Shown: positions 50,691-59,097 of the stretch, in pieces
Layout of the letters: each line of letters starts with the position of its first letter
Position numbering within the stretch: the first letter of the stretch is position 1
Source: Streptomyces vilmorinianum
Lineage (GTDB): Bacteria > Actinomycetota > Actinomycetes > Streptomycetales > Streptomycetaceae
Reading direction: 5' to 3'
Length of the DNA: 64,000 bases
Assembly: GCF_005517195.1 (NCBI RefSeq)
Contig: NZ_CP040244.1
Span: 5,846,001 to 5,910,000 of the forward strand
Made by a program: the position numbers and the translations under genes
The notes under the pieces: model-generated
Seen by the model: the letters and a program-made list of their open reading frames with translations, nothing else
Databases searched by the model: none
Told to the model about the DNA's origin: nothing

Positions 50691-52310
50691 TTACTCGGGG
50701 GGCTCGACGCCCGCCCGCAGCAGTCCGTAGGTGTACGCGTCCTCCAGGGCCTGCCACGAGGCGACCAGGATGTTCTCGCCGACCCCCACCGTCGACCACT
50801 CGCCGTTGCCGTCGCTGGTGGTGATCAGGACGCGCGTCGCGGAACCCGTGCCGTGGCGGCCCTCCAGGATGCGGACCTTGTAGTCGACCAGCTCGAACTT
50901 GGCGAGCTGCGGGTAGAACCGCTCCAGGCTCGTCAGCAGCGCCTGGTCCAGCGCGTTGACCGGGCCGTCGTTGCCCTCAGCCGTCGCGACGATCCGCTGG
51001 CCCTTGGCCCAGATCTTCACGGTCGCCTCGTTGGCGTGCAGGCCGTCCGGACGGTCCTCGACGATCACCCGCCAGGACTCCGTACGGAAGTAGCGGCGGG
51101 CGCGGCCCTCCACCTCCTCCCGGAGCAGCAGCTCGAAGGAGGCGTCGGCGGCCTCGTAGGTGTAGCCCTTGAGCTCGCGCTCCTTGACCCGCTCGACGAC
51201 CCGGCCGACCAGCTCGCGGTCGCCGCCCAGGTCGACGCCGAGCTCCTTGCCCTTCAGCTCGATCGAGGCGCGGCCGGCCATGTCGGAGACGAGCATCCGC
51301 ATGGTGTTGCCGACCAGCTCGGGGTCGATGTGCTGGTAGAGGTCGGGGTCCACCTTGATCGCGGAGGCGTGCAGACCGGCCTTGTGGGCGAAGGCGGAGA
51401 CGCCCACGTACGGCTGATGGGTGGAGGGCGTGAGGTTGACGACCTCGGCGATCGCGTGCGAGATCCGGGTCATCTCCCGCAGTGCGCCGTCGGGCAGCAC
51501 CTTCTTGCCGTACTTCAGTTCCAGGGCGGCGACGACCGGGAAGAGGTTGGCGTTGCCGACCCGCTCGCCGTAGCCGTTGGCCGTGCACTGGACGTGCGTG
51601 GCGCCCGCGTCGACGGCGGCCAGGGTGTTGGCCACCGCGCAGCCGGTGTCGTCCTGGGCGTGGATGCCGAGCCGGGCGCCGGTGTCGGCGATCACGGTGG
51701 CGACGACGGCCTGGACCTGGGCGGGGAGCATGCCGCCGTTGGTGTCGCAGAGGATGACGACGTCGGCGCCTGCCTCGTACGCGGTGCGGACGACGTCCTT
51801 GGCGTACTGCGGGTTGGCCTTGTAGCCGTCGAAGAAGTGCTCGCAGTCGACGAAGACCCGGCGGCCCTGGGAGCGCAGGTAGGAGACGGTGTCGCGGACC
51901 ATCTCCAGGTTCTCGTCCAGGGTGGTGCGCAGCGCGAGTTCGACATGCCGGTCGTGCGACTTGGCGACCAGTGTGATCACCGGCGCGCCGGAGTCCAGCA
52001 GCGCCTTGACCTGCGGGTCGTCGGCCGCGTTGCCGCCCGCCCTGCGGGTCGCGCCGAACGCGACGAGCTGCGCGTTCTTGAAGGAGATCTCCTGCTGGGC
52101 GCGGGCGAAGAACTCCGTGTCACGCGGGTTGGCTCCGGGCCAGCCGCCCTCGATGAAGCCCACGCCGAAGTCGTCGAGGTGCCGCGCGATGGTCAGCTTG
52201 TCCGCGACGGTGAGGTTGATGCCTTCACGCTGCGCGCCGTCGCGCAGCGTCGTGTCGAAGACATGGAAGCTGTCGTCGAGGCGCGGGCTCTCGTCGGTCT
52301 CCGTGGTCAT
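50691..52310 (-). CDS. cimA: (R)-citramalate synthase
   Basis: The 539-residue enzyme condenses acetyl-CoA and pyruvate to citramalate, the threonine-independent route to isoleucine. It has the DRE-TIM barrel start FHVFDTTLRDGAQREGINLT, the EGGWPGANPRDTEFF signature of CimA as against LeuA, the metal-binding HAQDDTGCAVANTLAAV and CTANGYGERVGNANL. A LeuA-type dimer/regulatory domain follows (from about residue 400), consistent with isoleucine feedback. ATG 52310 is chosen; AGGAGCC lies 10 bases upstream. A short Ile-Ile leader peptide and terminator lie in the 5' region. It could also be annotated as a LeuA2 homologue. Confidence 0.94.
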   Translation of the reverse strand: MTTETDESPRLDDSFHVFDTTLRDGAQREGINLTVADKLTIARHLDDFGVGFIEGGWPGANPRDTEFFARAQQEISFKNAQLVAFGATRRAGGNAADDPQVKALLDSGAPVITLVAKSHDRHVELALRTTLDENLEMVRDTVSYLRSQGRRVFVDCEHFFDGYKANPQYAKDVVRTAYEAGADVVILCDTNGGMLPAQVQAVVATVIADTGARLGIHAQDDTGCAVANTLAAVDAGATHVQCTANGYGERVGNANLFPVVAALELKYGKKVLPDGALREMTRISHAIAEVVNLTPSTHQPYVGVSAFAHKAGLHASAIKVDPDLYQHIDPELVGNTMRMLVSDMAGRASIELKGKELGVDLGGDRELVGRVVERVKERELKGYTYEAADASFELLLREEVEGRARRYFRTESWRVIVEDRPDGLHANEATVKIWAKGQRIVATAEGNDGPVNALDQALLTSLERFYPQLAKFELVDYKVRILEGRHGTGSATRVLITTSDGNGEWSTVGVGENILVASWQALEDAYTYGLLRAGVEPPE

Positions 52311-52412
52311 GACTGTGATGGCTCCTGTCGGATGTGGCTCCGGAAGGTCTGGATCCACTTGCCCCCATTCTCACGCGTCGTCCGTTTCCGGCGATGGTGG
52401 GGCCGGAAAACG

Positions 52413-52440
52413 AAAAAACCCCTCGCGGGTGCGAGAGGTC
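52413..52440 (-). terminator. Intrinsic terminator in the cimA leader
   Basis: On the reverse strand GACCTCTCGC-ACCC-GCGAGGGGTT is followed by a run of six T. It lies about 100 bases before the cimA start and 53 bases after the stop of the short leader ORF. It is either an attenuator or the terminator of the upstream tetR-DUF2867 transcript. Confidence 0.7.
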
Positions 52441-52492
52441 TGCGCGCGGGTCTGGGGCACGGTGTCCACTGCCGCGGGGGTCGAGTCGCGGT

Positions 52493-52534
52493 TCAGCGGT
52501 CACTGCGGACCGGCGCGCTGCTGCCGATAATCAT
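52493..52534 (-). CDS. Putative 13-residue leader peptide MIIGSSAPVRSDR
   Basis: A 14-codon frame on the reverse strand (ATG 52534 to TGA 52493) encodes Met-Ile-Ile at its start, with ATT then ATC; ATT is rare in this GC-rich genome. It precedes an intrinsic terminator and the isoleucine-pathway gene cimA. This is the layout of ribosome-mediated attenuation. No clear ribosome site is seen upstream (CTACCACC), so leaderless or weak translation would be needed. Confidence 0.4.
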   Translation of the reverse strand: MIIGSSAPVRSDR

Positions 52535-52592
52535 GGTGGTAGCAAGCACGTCGGCAGTCTGCCATACCCCCACGGCACGCGGGATGCCAGTC

Positions 52593-53189
52593 TCACGATG
52601 CGGGCGACGAGCCATCCGTACGGGCACTCCACTCGCGCTCGACCTTGCGCATCAGCGCCGGGTAGACGAAGAGGTACCGGAACGGCTTGATCAGGGCCAT
52701 GTAGGCGGCGCCGAGCCGTCCGTTCGGCTTCACCAGGACCGTCATCCGACCGCGGTAGCCGCCGCCCGACGCGTCAGCGACCCAGCCCATGTGCATGACC
52801 GTGTGCACGGTCTTGTTGGCCAGTTCCGCCGCCCACTCGTCCTTCAGCAGGTAGACCGAGGTGAAAGGGAGGAACTCCGGCCCGGCGGGCGCGTCGCGCA
52901 GGTCCTGCGGCAGCCGGTCCCTGAGCGAGGCCACCCGGGAGCCGAGGCCGGCCTTCTCGCGGTCCAGGCCGAGCAGCGCCCCGATCTTCCACCGGGCCGC
53001 CCACAGCAGGCGAACGACGAGGGGAGCGCCCTCCGGGAAGTCGCCGGAGACGGTCTGCGCCACCAGCCGGGGGAAGTCGTCCGGGCCGCCGGGCGTCGGC
53101 AGCGCCCACACGTCCTCGACCTGGAAGTCGGGGGTGAGTTCGTGGATGCGCCAGGGGCGCGAGGTGTGTGCGGTCTTCGGCAGTCTCAT
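52593..53189 (-). CDS. DUF2867-family protein (SRPBCC-like)
   Basis: The 198-residue protein has RLPKTAHTSRPWRIHELTPD and WALPTPGGPDDFPRLVAQTV near the start, LPFTSVYLLKDEWAAELANK, VHTVMHMGWV and a C-terminal VLVKPNGRLGAAYMALIKPF followed by a short hydrophobic LFVYPALM. This is the DUF2867 pattern, usually a helix-grip (SRPBCC) fold that binds hydrophobic ligands. ATG 53189 overlaps the stop of the TetR gene (ATGA), so it is under that regulator's transcript. No enzymatic role is known. Confidence 0.85.
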   Translation of the reverse strand: MRLPKTAHTSRPWRIHELTPDFQVEDVWALPTPGGPDDFPRLVAQTVSGDFPEGAPLVVRLLWAARWKIGALLGLDREKAGLGSRVASLRDRLPQDLRDAPAGPEFLPFTSVYLLKDEWAAELANKTVHTVMHMGWVADASGGGYRGRMTVLVKPNGRLGAAYMALIKPFRYLFVYPALMRKVEREWSARTDGSSPAS

Positions 53190-53821
53190 GCGGGGACCTC
53201 CGTAGGGGGATCGGACGGCGGCAGACCGAGGACGCCCCGGATCGCCCTCTCGACGAGGACGACGTCGTGCGGGACATGGCCGGCGAGATGGCTGACGAGC
53301 CCTTCGAGCGTGCCGAGGTAGGCCAGCGCCGTCTCCTGGGGTGGCGGGCCGGGAGGGATCGCGCCGCTCGCACGCCCCGCCGCGACCCGTCCGGCGCACT
53401 CGGTGACGAGTCCCTCGAAGATCTCCGCGATCGCCTGGCCGACGGGATGGTCCCGCCCGGCGAACTCGGCCCACAGCTTCCTCATCACCTGGGCCACGTC
53501 ACGGCGGCAGTAGACGGCATGGCCGCGCGCCGTCGCGAGCAGCGCCTCCACGGGGTCGGCCGTCTCCGCGGCGGGCCGGCCGACCTCGTCGGCCCAGGTC
53601 TCCTCGACCCACTTCACCACCGCCAGCGCCAGTTCCTCCTTGTTGGCGAACTGGTGGTAGAGGGCGCCCCGGGTGTAGCCCGCCTCGCTCGCCACCCACT
53701 CCAGCGCCAGGTTGCCGTAGCCGTACGTGGACAGTCCGCGGGCCGCGGCCTCCAGCAGGGCGTTCCTGGTCCGGGCGCGCCGGTCCGCCTGCGTACGGCG
53801 ACCCTCTTTACGTACAGACAT
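53186..53821 (-). CDS. TetR-family repressor of the DUF2867 unit
   Basis: The 211-residue protein has the TetR helix-turn-helix at about 16-66 (RTRNALLEAAARGLSTYGYG, VASEAGYTRGALYHQFANKE). The ligand domain contains MRKLWAEFAGRDHPVGQAIA. ATG 53821 lies inside a palindrome that it probably binds itself. It is first in a two-gene unit with the DUF2867 gene and divergent from the ABM-domain gene. Autoregulation is inferred from the palindrome. Confidence 0.93.
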   Translation of the reverse strand: MSVRKEGRRTQADRRARTRNALLEAAARGLSTYGYGNLALEWVASEAGYTRGALYHQFANKEELALAVVKWVEETWADEVGRPAAETADPVEALLATARGHAVYCRRDVAQVMRKLWAEFAGRDHPVGQAIAEIFEGLVTECAGRVAAGRASGAIPPGPPPQETALAYLGTLEGLVSHLAGHVPHDVVLVERAIRGVLGLPPSDPPTEVPA

Positions 53822-53828
53822 GTATGTA
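53813..53828. promoter_or_regulatory. Palindrome over the tetR start codon
   Basis: TACAGACATGTATGTA is a 16-base palindrome with one mispaired position, overlapping the tetR start codon at 53821-53819 and close to the divergent promoter. It resembles TACATACATG-type sites of TetR/AcrR regulators. Confidence 0.6.
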
Positions 53829-53884
53829 GGTTACTTTGGACCCGTGCAGTGCCGCAAGACGGACCGATGCCCGGGGAGGGCCTC

Positions 53885-54190
53885 ATGAAGACTGGCAAGG
53901 CAGGCAAGGCAGGCAAGGTGGGGATGGTGGCGCACCACTACCCGCACGCCGCTCACCGCGAGGAGTTCATCGCGCGCGTCCACCAGGTCGCCGAGGAGTT
54001 CCGACGGACCCCCGGCTGCCTCTCGGCCGAGTGCTGGACGGCGGGGGACGCGGTGGTGTCGATCGTGCGGTGGGAGTCCGAGGGCGCGCGCGACGCATCG
54101 CTCGCGGCCGTGATGGGGGCAGGGCTCGACCTCGCCTACGACGACCGCGAGTCACGCCCTCGCGAGATCCTCGGACTCGTCGAGTCCTGA
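53885..54190 (+). CDS. Antibiotic-biosynthesis-monooxygenase (ABM) domain protein
   Basis: The 101-residue protein reads MVAHHYPHAAHREEFIARVH, then GCLSAECWTAGDAVVSIVRW and ESEGARDASLAAVMGAGLDL. It is a single dimeric alpha/beta ferredoxin-like ABM domain, found in cofactor-free quinone-forming oxygenases and many small stress proteins. ATG 53885 has GGGGAGG 4 bases upstream. The first 12 residues (KTGKAGKAGKVG) are a short basic repeat. It diverges from tetR and may share its operator. Confidence 0.82.
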   Translation: MKTGKAGKAGKVGMVAHHYPHAAHREEFIARVHQVAEEFRRTPGCLSAECWTAGDAVVSIVRWESEGARDASLAAVMGAGLDLAYDDRESRPREILGLVES

Positions 54191-54194
54191 CCGG

Positions 54195-55556
54195 TCAGCG
54201 CGCGGTCGCGGGCGCCGCCTCCGCCGTCTCCTGGCCGGGCACCCGCGGCCCCCTGCCCACCCGGCCCAGGTCGATGTCGCGGGTCTCGCGCATCGTCAGG
54301 TACACGATCAGCGAGACGGCCGCGCAGCCCGCCACGTACCAGTAGAAGCCCGACTCGATCCCCGCGTCCTTGAACCACAGCGCCACGTACTCGGCCGTGC
54401 CGCCGAAAAGCGCGTTGGCGATGGCGTACGGCAGGGCGACGCCGAGCGCGCGGATGCCGGTCGGGAACAGCTCCGCCTTCACGCACGCGTTGATCGAGGT
54501 GTAGCCCGTGATGACGACCAGCGCGAGGAGCGAGAGTCCGAGGGCCGGCCAGAAGGAGCCCGCGCTCCTGAGCATCGTCATGATCGGCACGGTCAGGAAG
54601 GTGGAGCCGACCGCGAAGGTGATCAGGAGCGGGCGGCGGCCGATCCGGTCGGACAGCCTGCCCGCGAGCGGCTGCAGACAGGCGAAGACGATCAGCGCGC
54701 AGAACGAGACCAGGGTCGCCGTCTGCTTGGGCAGCCCGGCGGAGTTGGAGAGGTACTTCGTCAGATAGGTGGTGTACGTGTAGTAGGCCACCGTGCCGCC
54801 CATGGTGAGGGCGATGACGAGGAACGCCTCGCGCCGGTGCGCCCAGAGCGCCTTGAGGGTGCCCTTCTCGCCGTGCGCGACCCCGTCGTCGGCGGTCTCC
54901 TCGTACACCTCCGTCTCCAGCATGTTGCGCCGCAGGTAGAAGACGACGGCCGCGCCGAGCGCGCCGATGATGAACGGGATGCGCCAGCCCCAACTGTGCA
55001 GCGCCTCCACGGACATCGTGCGCTGGAGGACGATCTGCAGGCCGAGGCCGAGGATCTGACCGGCCGTCATCGACACGTACTGGAAGCTGGAGGCGAAACC
55101 CCGGTGCTGCGGCGCGGACGCCTCGGTGAGATAGGTGGCGCTGGCCGCGTACTCGCCGCCGACCGACAGGCCCTGGAGCAGGCGGGCGATCAGCAGGACC
55201 GCGGCGCCGCCGTAGCCGGCGACGGAGTACGTCGGCGCGATCGCGATCAGTAGGGCGGAGGCGGACATCAGCGTCACGGTGAGGGTGAGCGCCGCCTTGC
55301 GGCCCTTGCGGTCGCCGACGCGGCCGAGCAGCCAGCCGCCGACGGGGCGCATGAAGAAACCGACGGCGAAGATGCCGGCGGTGTTCATGAGCTTGGCGGT
55401 GTCATTGCCCTCGGGGAAGAACGCCCCCGCGAAGTAGGTCGCGAAACTCGCGTACACGAACCAGTCGAACCACTCGACCATGTTGCCGGCAGAACCGACC
55501 CAGATCTTCTTCCAGTGCTCTCGTCCCATGACCCCGAACGCTGCCGGACGTGACAT
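54195..55556 (-). CDS. MFS permease of the metabolite:H+ symporter (MHS/KgtP) type
   Basis: The 453-residue protein has 12 hydrophobic segments. Motifs are MVEWFDWFVYASFATYFAGA near the start, the loop 2-3 motif LGRVGDRKGRKAAL, SVGGEYAASATYLTEASAPQ, and RLSDRIGRRPLLI in the second half. This is the MHS family of alpha-ketoglutarate, proline-betaine and citrate transporters. The substrate is probably a small organic acid or zwitterion. Start ATG 55556 is used; ATG 55529 is possible. It is followed downstream by the ABM gene on the opposite strand and preceded by a tetR-type gene on the same strand. Confidence 0.9.
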   Translation of the reverse strand: MSRPAAFGVMGREHWKKIWVGSAGNMVEWFDWFVYASFATYFAGAFFPEGNDTAKLMNTAGIFAVGFFMRPVGGWLLGRVGDRKGRKAALTLTVTLMSASALLIAIAPTYSVAGYGGAAVLLIARLLQGLSVGGEYAASATYLTEASAPQHRGFASSFQYVSMTAGQILGLGLQIVLQRTMSVEALHSWGWRIPFIIGALGAAVVFYLRRNMLETEVYEETADDGVAHGEKGTLKALWAHRREAFLVIALTMGGTVAYYTYTTYLTKYLSNSAGLPKQTATLVSFCALIVFACLQPLAGRLSDRIGRRPLLITFAVGSTFLTVPIMTMLRSAGSFWPALGLSLLALVVITGYTSINACVKAELFPTGIRALGVALPYAIANALFGGTAEYVALWFKDAGIESGFYWYVAGCAAVSLIVYLTMRETRDIDLGRVGRGPRVPGQETAEAAPATAR

Positions 55557-55604
55557 CGACGCAACAAGGCCGACGCGGGCAACGATCGGGAGTACTTGCG
55601 TGCG

Positions 55605-56237
55605 TTACGGTCGCCGGATCAGCGTTTCGGCCACGAACTCCCGTACATGCGCGAGGACTTGCTCGCGCCCGGTGCCGGGGATACCCACCGCGACATGGAC
55701 GCTGAACCCGTCGAGCAGGGCCCGCATCCGGGCGGCGTACCGGTCCGGGTCGACCGCCCGGAACTCCCCGCGCGAGACGCCCTCGGCGATCAGCGCGACC
55801 AGGTCCCGGTGCCAGGCCCCCTCGATGGCGGCCTGCCGGGCACGGGCGTCGTCGGTGGCGTTCTGGGACCGGTTCCAGACCTCCAGCCAGAGGGTCCAGT
55901 GCGGGTCGCGGGGGCCGTCGGGAATGTACACGTCGACATATCCGTCGAGCCGCTCGCGCGCGGTCCCGGGCCGCGACAACAGCGCGCTCCGCTCGGCACC
56001 GAGCCGCCCCTCGCTCCACTCCAGGGTCTGCAGGAGCAGCTCGTCCTTGGTCCGGAAGTAGTAGAGCAGGTGCCCGCTGCTCATCCCGACCTCACGCCCG
56101 AGCCCCGCCATGGTGAGTCCGTCGAGCCCGCGCTCGGCGATGGTGTCCATCGCGGCGGCGAGGACGTCCTCGCGGGGCGGGGCGGGATGGTTGCGCCGAC
56201 GGGGAGAGGCGGGGTGATTCGGGCTCATGCTGCTCAC
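55605..56237 (-). CDS. TetR-family regulator, likely of the MFS permease or amine catabolism
   Basis: The 210-residue protein has the DNA-binding domain at about 24-70 (LAAAMDTIAERGLDGLTMAG, LGREVGMSSGHLLYYFRTKD) and a BetI-like C-terminal domain (LLDGFSVHVAVGIPGTGREQ). BetI-type regulators respond to betaine- or amine-like ligands. The start is GTG 56237 or ATG 56228; neither has a clear ribosome site. It lies 49 bases upstream of the permease start on the same strand, suggesting joint control. Confidence 0.88.
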   Translation of the reverse strand: MSSMSPNHPASPRRRNHPAPPREDVLAAAMDTIAERGLDGLTMAGLGREVGMSSGHLLYYFRTKDELLLQTLEWSEGRLGAERSALLSRPGTARERLDGYVDVYIPDGPRDPHWTLWLEVWNRSQNATDDARARQAAIEGAWHRDLVALIAEGVSRGEFRAVDPDRYAARMRALLDGFSVHVAVGIPGTGREQVLAHVREFVAETLIRRP

Positions 56238-56295
56238 GCATACGTTCTACCTCATGGCCCCGTCGGGCCGGCGCCCGAAGGCGGCGTGCGGGGAC

Positions 56296-56345
56296 GGCAC
56301 GGCACGGCACGGCATCGCACGCGGCACCGCACGGCACGGCACGGC
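56296..56345. repeat. GGCAC-type pentamer repeats
   Basis: GGCAC/CGGCA units recur about nine times with a few interruptions just downstream of the agmatine deiminase stop and its hairpin. Confidence 0.7.
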
Positions 56346-56371
56346 CGCGGGCTGCCACACAGCCCGCGGCC
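56343..56371. terminator. Terminator after agmatine deiminase
   Basis: GGCCGCGGGCTG pairs perfectly with CAGCCCGCGGCC over the loop CCACA, 14 bases past the aguA stop. Confidence 0.85.
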
Positions 56372-56384
56372 GGACCGCCGCGTC

Positions 56385-57401
56385 TCAGACCTTCGGCTGC
56401 TGCTGCGTGATGCAGTGGATGCCGCCCCCGCCCGCGAAGATCGCGCGCGCGTCCACCAGCGTCACGATCCGCTCGGGGAACAGCCGGCGGAAGATGCCCG
56501 CCGCGATCTCGTCGTTCGGGTCGTCGAAGCCGCAGAGCACCACGCCGCCGTTGCAGAGGTAGTGGTTGATGTACGAGTAGTCGACCCAGTCGCCCTCCTC
56601 GTCCTTCAGGACGGTCGGGGCCGGGATCTCCACGACCTCCAGGCGGCGGCCCTTCGCGTCCGTCTGGCGGCCGAGGATGTCGACGTACATCCGGGAGCGC
56701 TCGTAGTCCGGGTGGGCCGGGTCCTGCTGGCTGTGGACGACCACGACGCCGGGGCGGGCGAAGGCGGCGACGATGTCGACGTGTCCCTGGGTGCCGAAGA
56801 GGCCGTAGTCGCCGGTCAGGCCGTGCGGGAGCCAGATCGCCTTCGTCGTGCCGAGCTTGGCGTGGATCTCGGCCTCGACCTGCTCACGGGTCCACTCGGG
56901 GTTGCGGCCCGCGCCGAGCTGGACGGTGTCGGTCAGCAGAACCGTTCCCTCGCCGTCGACGTGGATCGCGCCGCCCTCGTTCACCAGGGGGGAGGAGAGC
57001 ACGGAGACGCCTGCCAGGTCCGCCACGTGACGGGCGATCTTGGAGTCGTGCTCCCAGCGGGCCCAGTCCTGCCCGCCCCAGCCGTTGAACACCCAGTCCA
57101 CGGCTGCCAGTTCGGTGCCGTTGGTCACGAACGTGGGGCCGATGTCCCGCATCCAGGCGTCGTCGAGCTCGCGCTCCACGAGCTCGACGTCCGGACCGAG
57201 CAGCTCGCGCGCGGAGTCCGCTCCCCCCGGGCCGACGACCATCGTCACCGGCTCGAAGCGGCGTACGGCACGAGCCACCGACGCCCACGCGGTACGGGCC
57301 TCGGCCAGCTCCTCGTCGTTCGTGAAGGTGGGGTTCGGGCTGGGCCAGGCCATCCACGTGCGCTCGTGCGGGGCCCACTCGGGCGGCATTCGGAAGGTCA
57401 T
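56385..57401 (-). CDS. aguA: Agmatine deiminase (peptidylarginine-deiminase fold)
   Basis: The 338-residue enzyme converts agmatine to N-carbamoylputrescine and ammonia. It shows the start MPPEWAPHERTWMAWPSPNP, ELDDAWMRDIGPTFV, VFNGWGGQDW, the catalytic VNEGGAIHVDGEGT, LFGTQGHVDIVAAF and the terminal GGGGIHCITQQQP with nucleophile Cys330. Length is slightly short but all catalytic blocks (Cys, His, Glu, Asp) are present. It follows ureC by 10 bases and so belongs to the urease transcript, giving an amine/urea nitrogen-salvage operon. Confidence 0.93.
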   Translation of the reverse strand: MTFRMPPEWAPHERTWMAWPSPNPTFTNDEELAEARTAWASVARAVRRFEPVTMVVGPGGADSARELLGPDVELVERELDDAWMRDIGPTFVTNGTELAAVDWVFNGWGGQDWARWEHDSKIARHVADLAGVSVLSSPLVNEGGAIHVDGEGTVLLTDTVQLGAGRNPEWTREQVEAEIHAKLGTTKAIWLPHGLTGDYGLFGTQGHVDIVAAFARPGVVVVHSQQDPAHPDYERSRMYVDILGRQTDAKGRRLEVVEIPAPTVLKDEEGDWVDYSYINHYLCNGGVVLCGFDDPNDEIAAGIFRRLFPERIVTLVDARAIFAGGGGIHCITQQQPKV

Positions 57402-57411
57402 GTGAGGAGTC

Positions 57412-59097
57412 CTAGAGGAAGTAGAGACGGTTCAGGGAGATGGACGCGGCCGGTTCTGAGCGGATCGGTTCGCCGTCCAGCGACACGAGTCCGGTCCGGC
57501 CGTCCACCCCCACCTGGCCGATACGGGAGTTCAGGAGCAGGTCGCCGGGGCCGATGCCGCGCGTTCCGCGGACGGCCACCCGGCGGCGCCGGGTCGGCAT
57601 CCGGTCGGAGCCGAGGTCGACGGCGGCCTGGGCGACGAAGGCGACCGAGATGTCGGCGGGGGTGGCTCCGTACGACCCGAACTGCGGCCCGAGAACCAGC
57701 GGTTCACAGGTGTCGGTGGCCGCGTTCGGGTCGCCCACGACCCCGTACGCCGGGAAGCCGGACTTGAGCACCAGCTGCGGCTTGGCGCCGAAGAACTCCG
57801 GCCGCCACAGCACGATGTCGGCCATCTTGCCGACCTCGATCGAGCCGATCTCGTGCGCGAGGCCGTGGGCGATCGCCGGGTTGATGGTCAGCTTGGCCAT
57901 GTAGCGCAGCACGCGCGCGTTGTCGTCGTGCGCGCCGTCGCCCTCCAGCGGGCCCAGCTCGGCCTTCATCTTCCCGGCCATGGCGAAGGTCCGGCGTACG
58001 GTCTCGCCGGCCCTTCCCATCCCCTGCGCGTCGGACGAGGTGATCCCGATCGCGCCGAGGTCGTGCAGGACGTCCTCCGCGCCCATCGTCCCGGCCCTGA
58101 TCCGGTCGCGCGCCATGGCGGCGTCGCCGGGGAGGTCGGTCTTCAGGTCGTGGACGGAGACGATCATCCCGTAGTGCTCGGCGACCGCGTCGCGGCCGAA
58201 GGGGAGCGTGGGGTTGGTGGACGAGCCGATGACGTTCGGCACGCCCGCCATCTTGAGGACGTTCGGTACGTGTCCGCCGCCGCAGCCCTCGATGTGGAAG
58301 GCGTGGATGGTCCGGCCGTCGAGGACGCGCAGGGTGTCCTCCACGGACAGGCACTCGTTGAGGCCGTCGCTGTGGAGGGCGACCTGGACGTCGTGGTCCT
58401 CGGCGACGCGCAGCGCGGTGTCCAGGGCGCGGGTGTGGGCGCCCATGTCCTCGTGGACCTTGAAGCCGGACGCGCCGCCCTCGGCGAGCGCCTCGACCAG
58501 CGGGGCCGCGTCCGAGGACGAGCCGCGGGCGAGGAAGCCGATGTTGACCGGCCAGGCGTCGAAGGCGTTGAAGGCGTGCTTCAGGGCCCATGGCGAGTTG
58601 ACGCCAACCCCCCAGACAGGACCGAACTCCTGTCCGATGATGGTGGTGACACCAGAGGCGAGGGAGGCCTCCATGATGCGGGGGGACAGCAGGTGGACGT
58701 GGGTGTCCACAGCACCGGCGGTGGCGATCAGGCCCTCGCCGGAGACGATCGACGTGCCGGTGCCGACGACGACGTCGACACCGTCGAGGGTGTCCGGGTT
58801 GCCCGCGCGCCCGATGGCGTGGATCCGGCCCTCGCGCATACCGATGGACACCTTGCGGATGCCCTGAACGGCGTCGATCACGAGGACGTTGCTGATCACG
58901 ACGTCGCAGGTCTCACGGACGGCGGCCGCCTTGAGGTGCAGCCCGTCGCGGGCGGTCTTGCCGAAGCCGGCGAGGAACTCGTCCCCGGGCTTCTGGGAGT
59001 CCGACTCGACCCGGACGACGAGCCCGGAGTCGCCCAGGACGACCCGGTCGCCCGCGCGGGGGCCGTGCACCGATGCGTACTCGTACGGGTCCATCAC
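57412..59097 (-). CDS. ureC: Urease alpha subunit (second-urease type)
   Basis: The 561-residue subunit keeps all nickel ligands: DTHVHL (two His), the carbamylated Lys213 in GFKVHEDMG, ALHSDGLNE, AFHIEGCGGGHVPN and Asp356 in SSDAQGMGR. The flap, canonically MVCHHLD, reads VSVHDLK; by gapless alignment the general-acid His is kept (His316), while the flap Cys is Val315 and the next His is Asp317. The start is GTG 59097, coupled to ureAB by GTGA. No ureD, E, F or G maturation genes are adjacent. Urea would come from arginine or agmatine breakdown, fitting the neighbouring aguA. Confidence 0.93.
   Translation of the reverse strand: MMDPYEYASVHGPRAGDRVVLGDSGLVVRVESDSQKPGDEFLAGFGKTARDGLHLKAAAVRETCDVVISNVLVIDAVQGIRKVSIGMREGRIHAIGRAGNPDTLDGVDVVVGTGTSIVSGEGLIATAGAVDTHVHLLSPRIMEASLASGVTTIIGQEFGPVWGVGVNSPWALKHAFNAFDAWPVNIGFLARGSSSDAAPLVEALAEGGASGFKVHEDMGAHTRALDTALRVAEDHDVQVALHSDGLNECLSVEDTLRVLDGRTIHAFHIEGCGGGHVPNVLKMAGVPNVIGSSTNPTLPFGRDAVAEHYGMIVSVHDLKTDLPGDAAMARDRIRAGTMGAEDVLHDLGAIGITSSDAQGMGRAGETVRRTFAMAGKMKAELGPLEGDGAHDDNARVLRYMAKLTINPAIAHGLAHEIGSIEVGKMADIVLWRPEFFGAKPQLVLKSGFPAYGVVGDPNAATDTCEPLVLGPQFGSYGATPADISVAFVAQAAVDLGSDRMPTRRRRVAVRGTRGIGPGDLLLNSRIGQVGVDGRTGLVSLDGEPIRSEPAASISLNRLYFL

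Noticed and set aside
57412..59097. First impression that the urease alpha subunit had lost its catalytic flap histidine
   Set aside because: Spacing from the carbamylated Lys shows His316 in the position of the general acid; only the flap Cys and the following His are changed.
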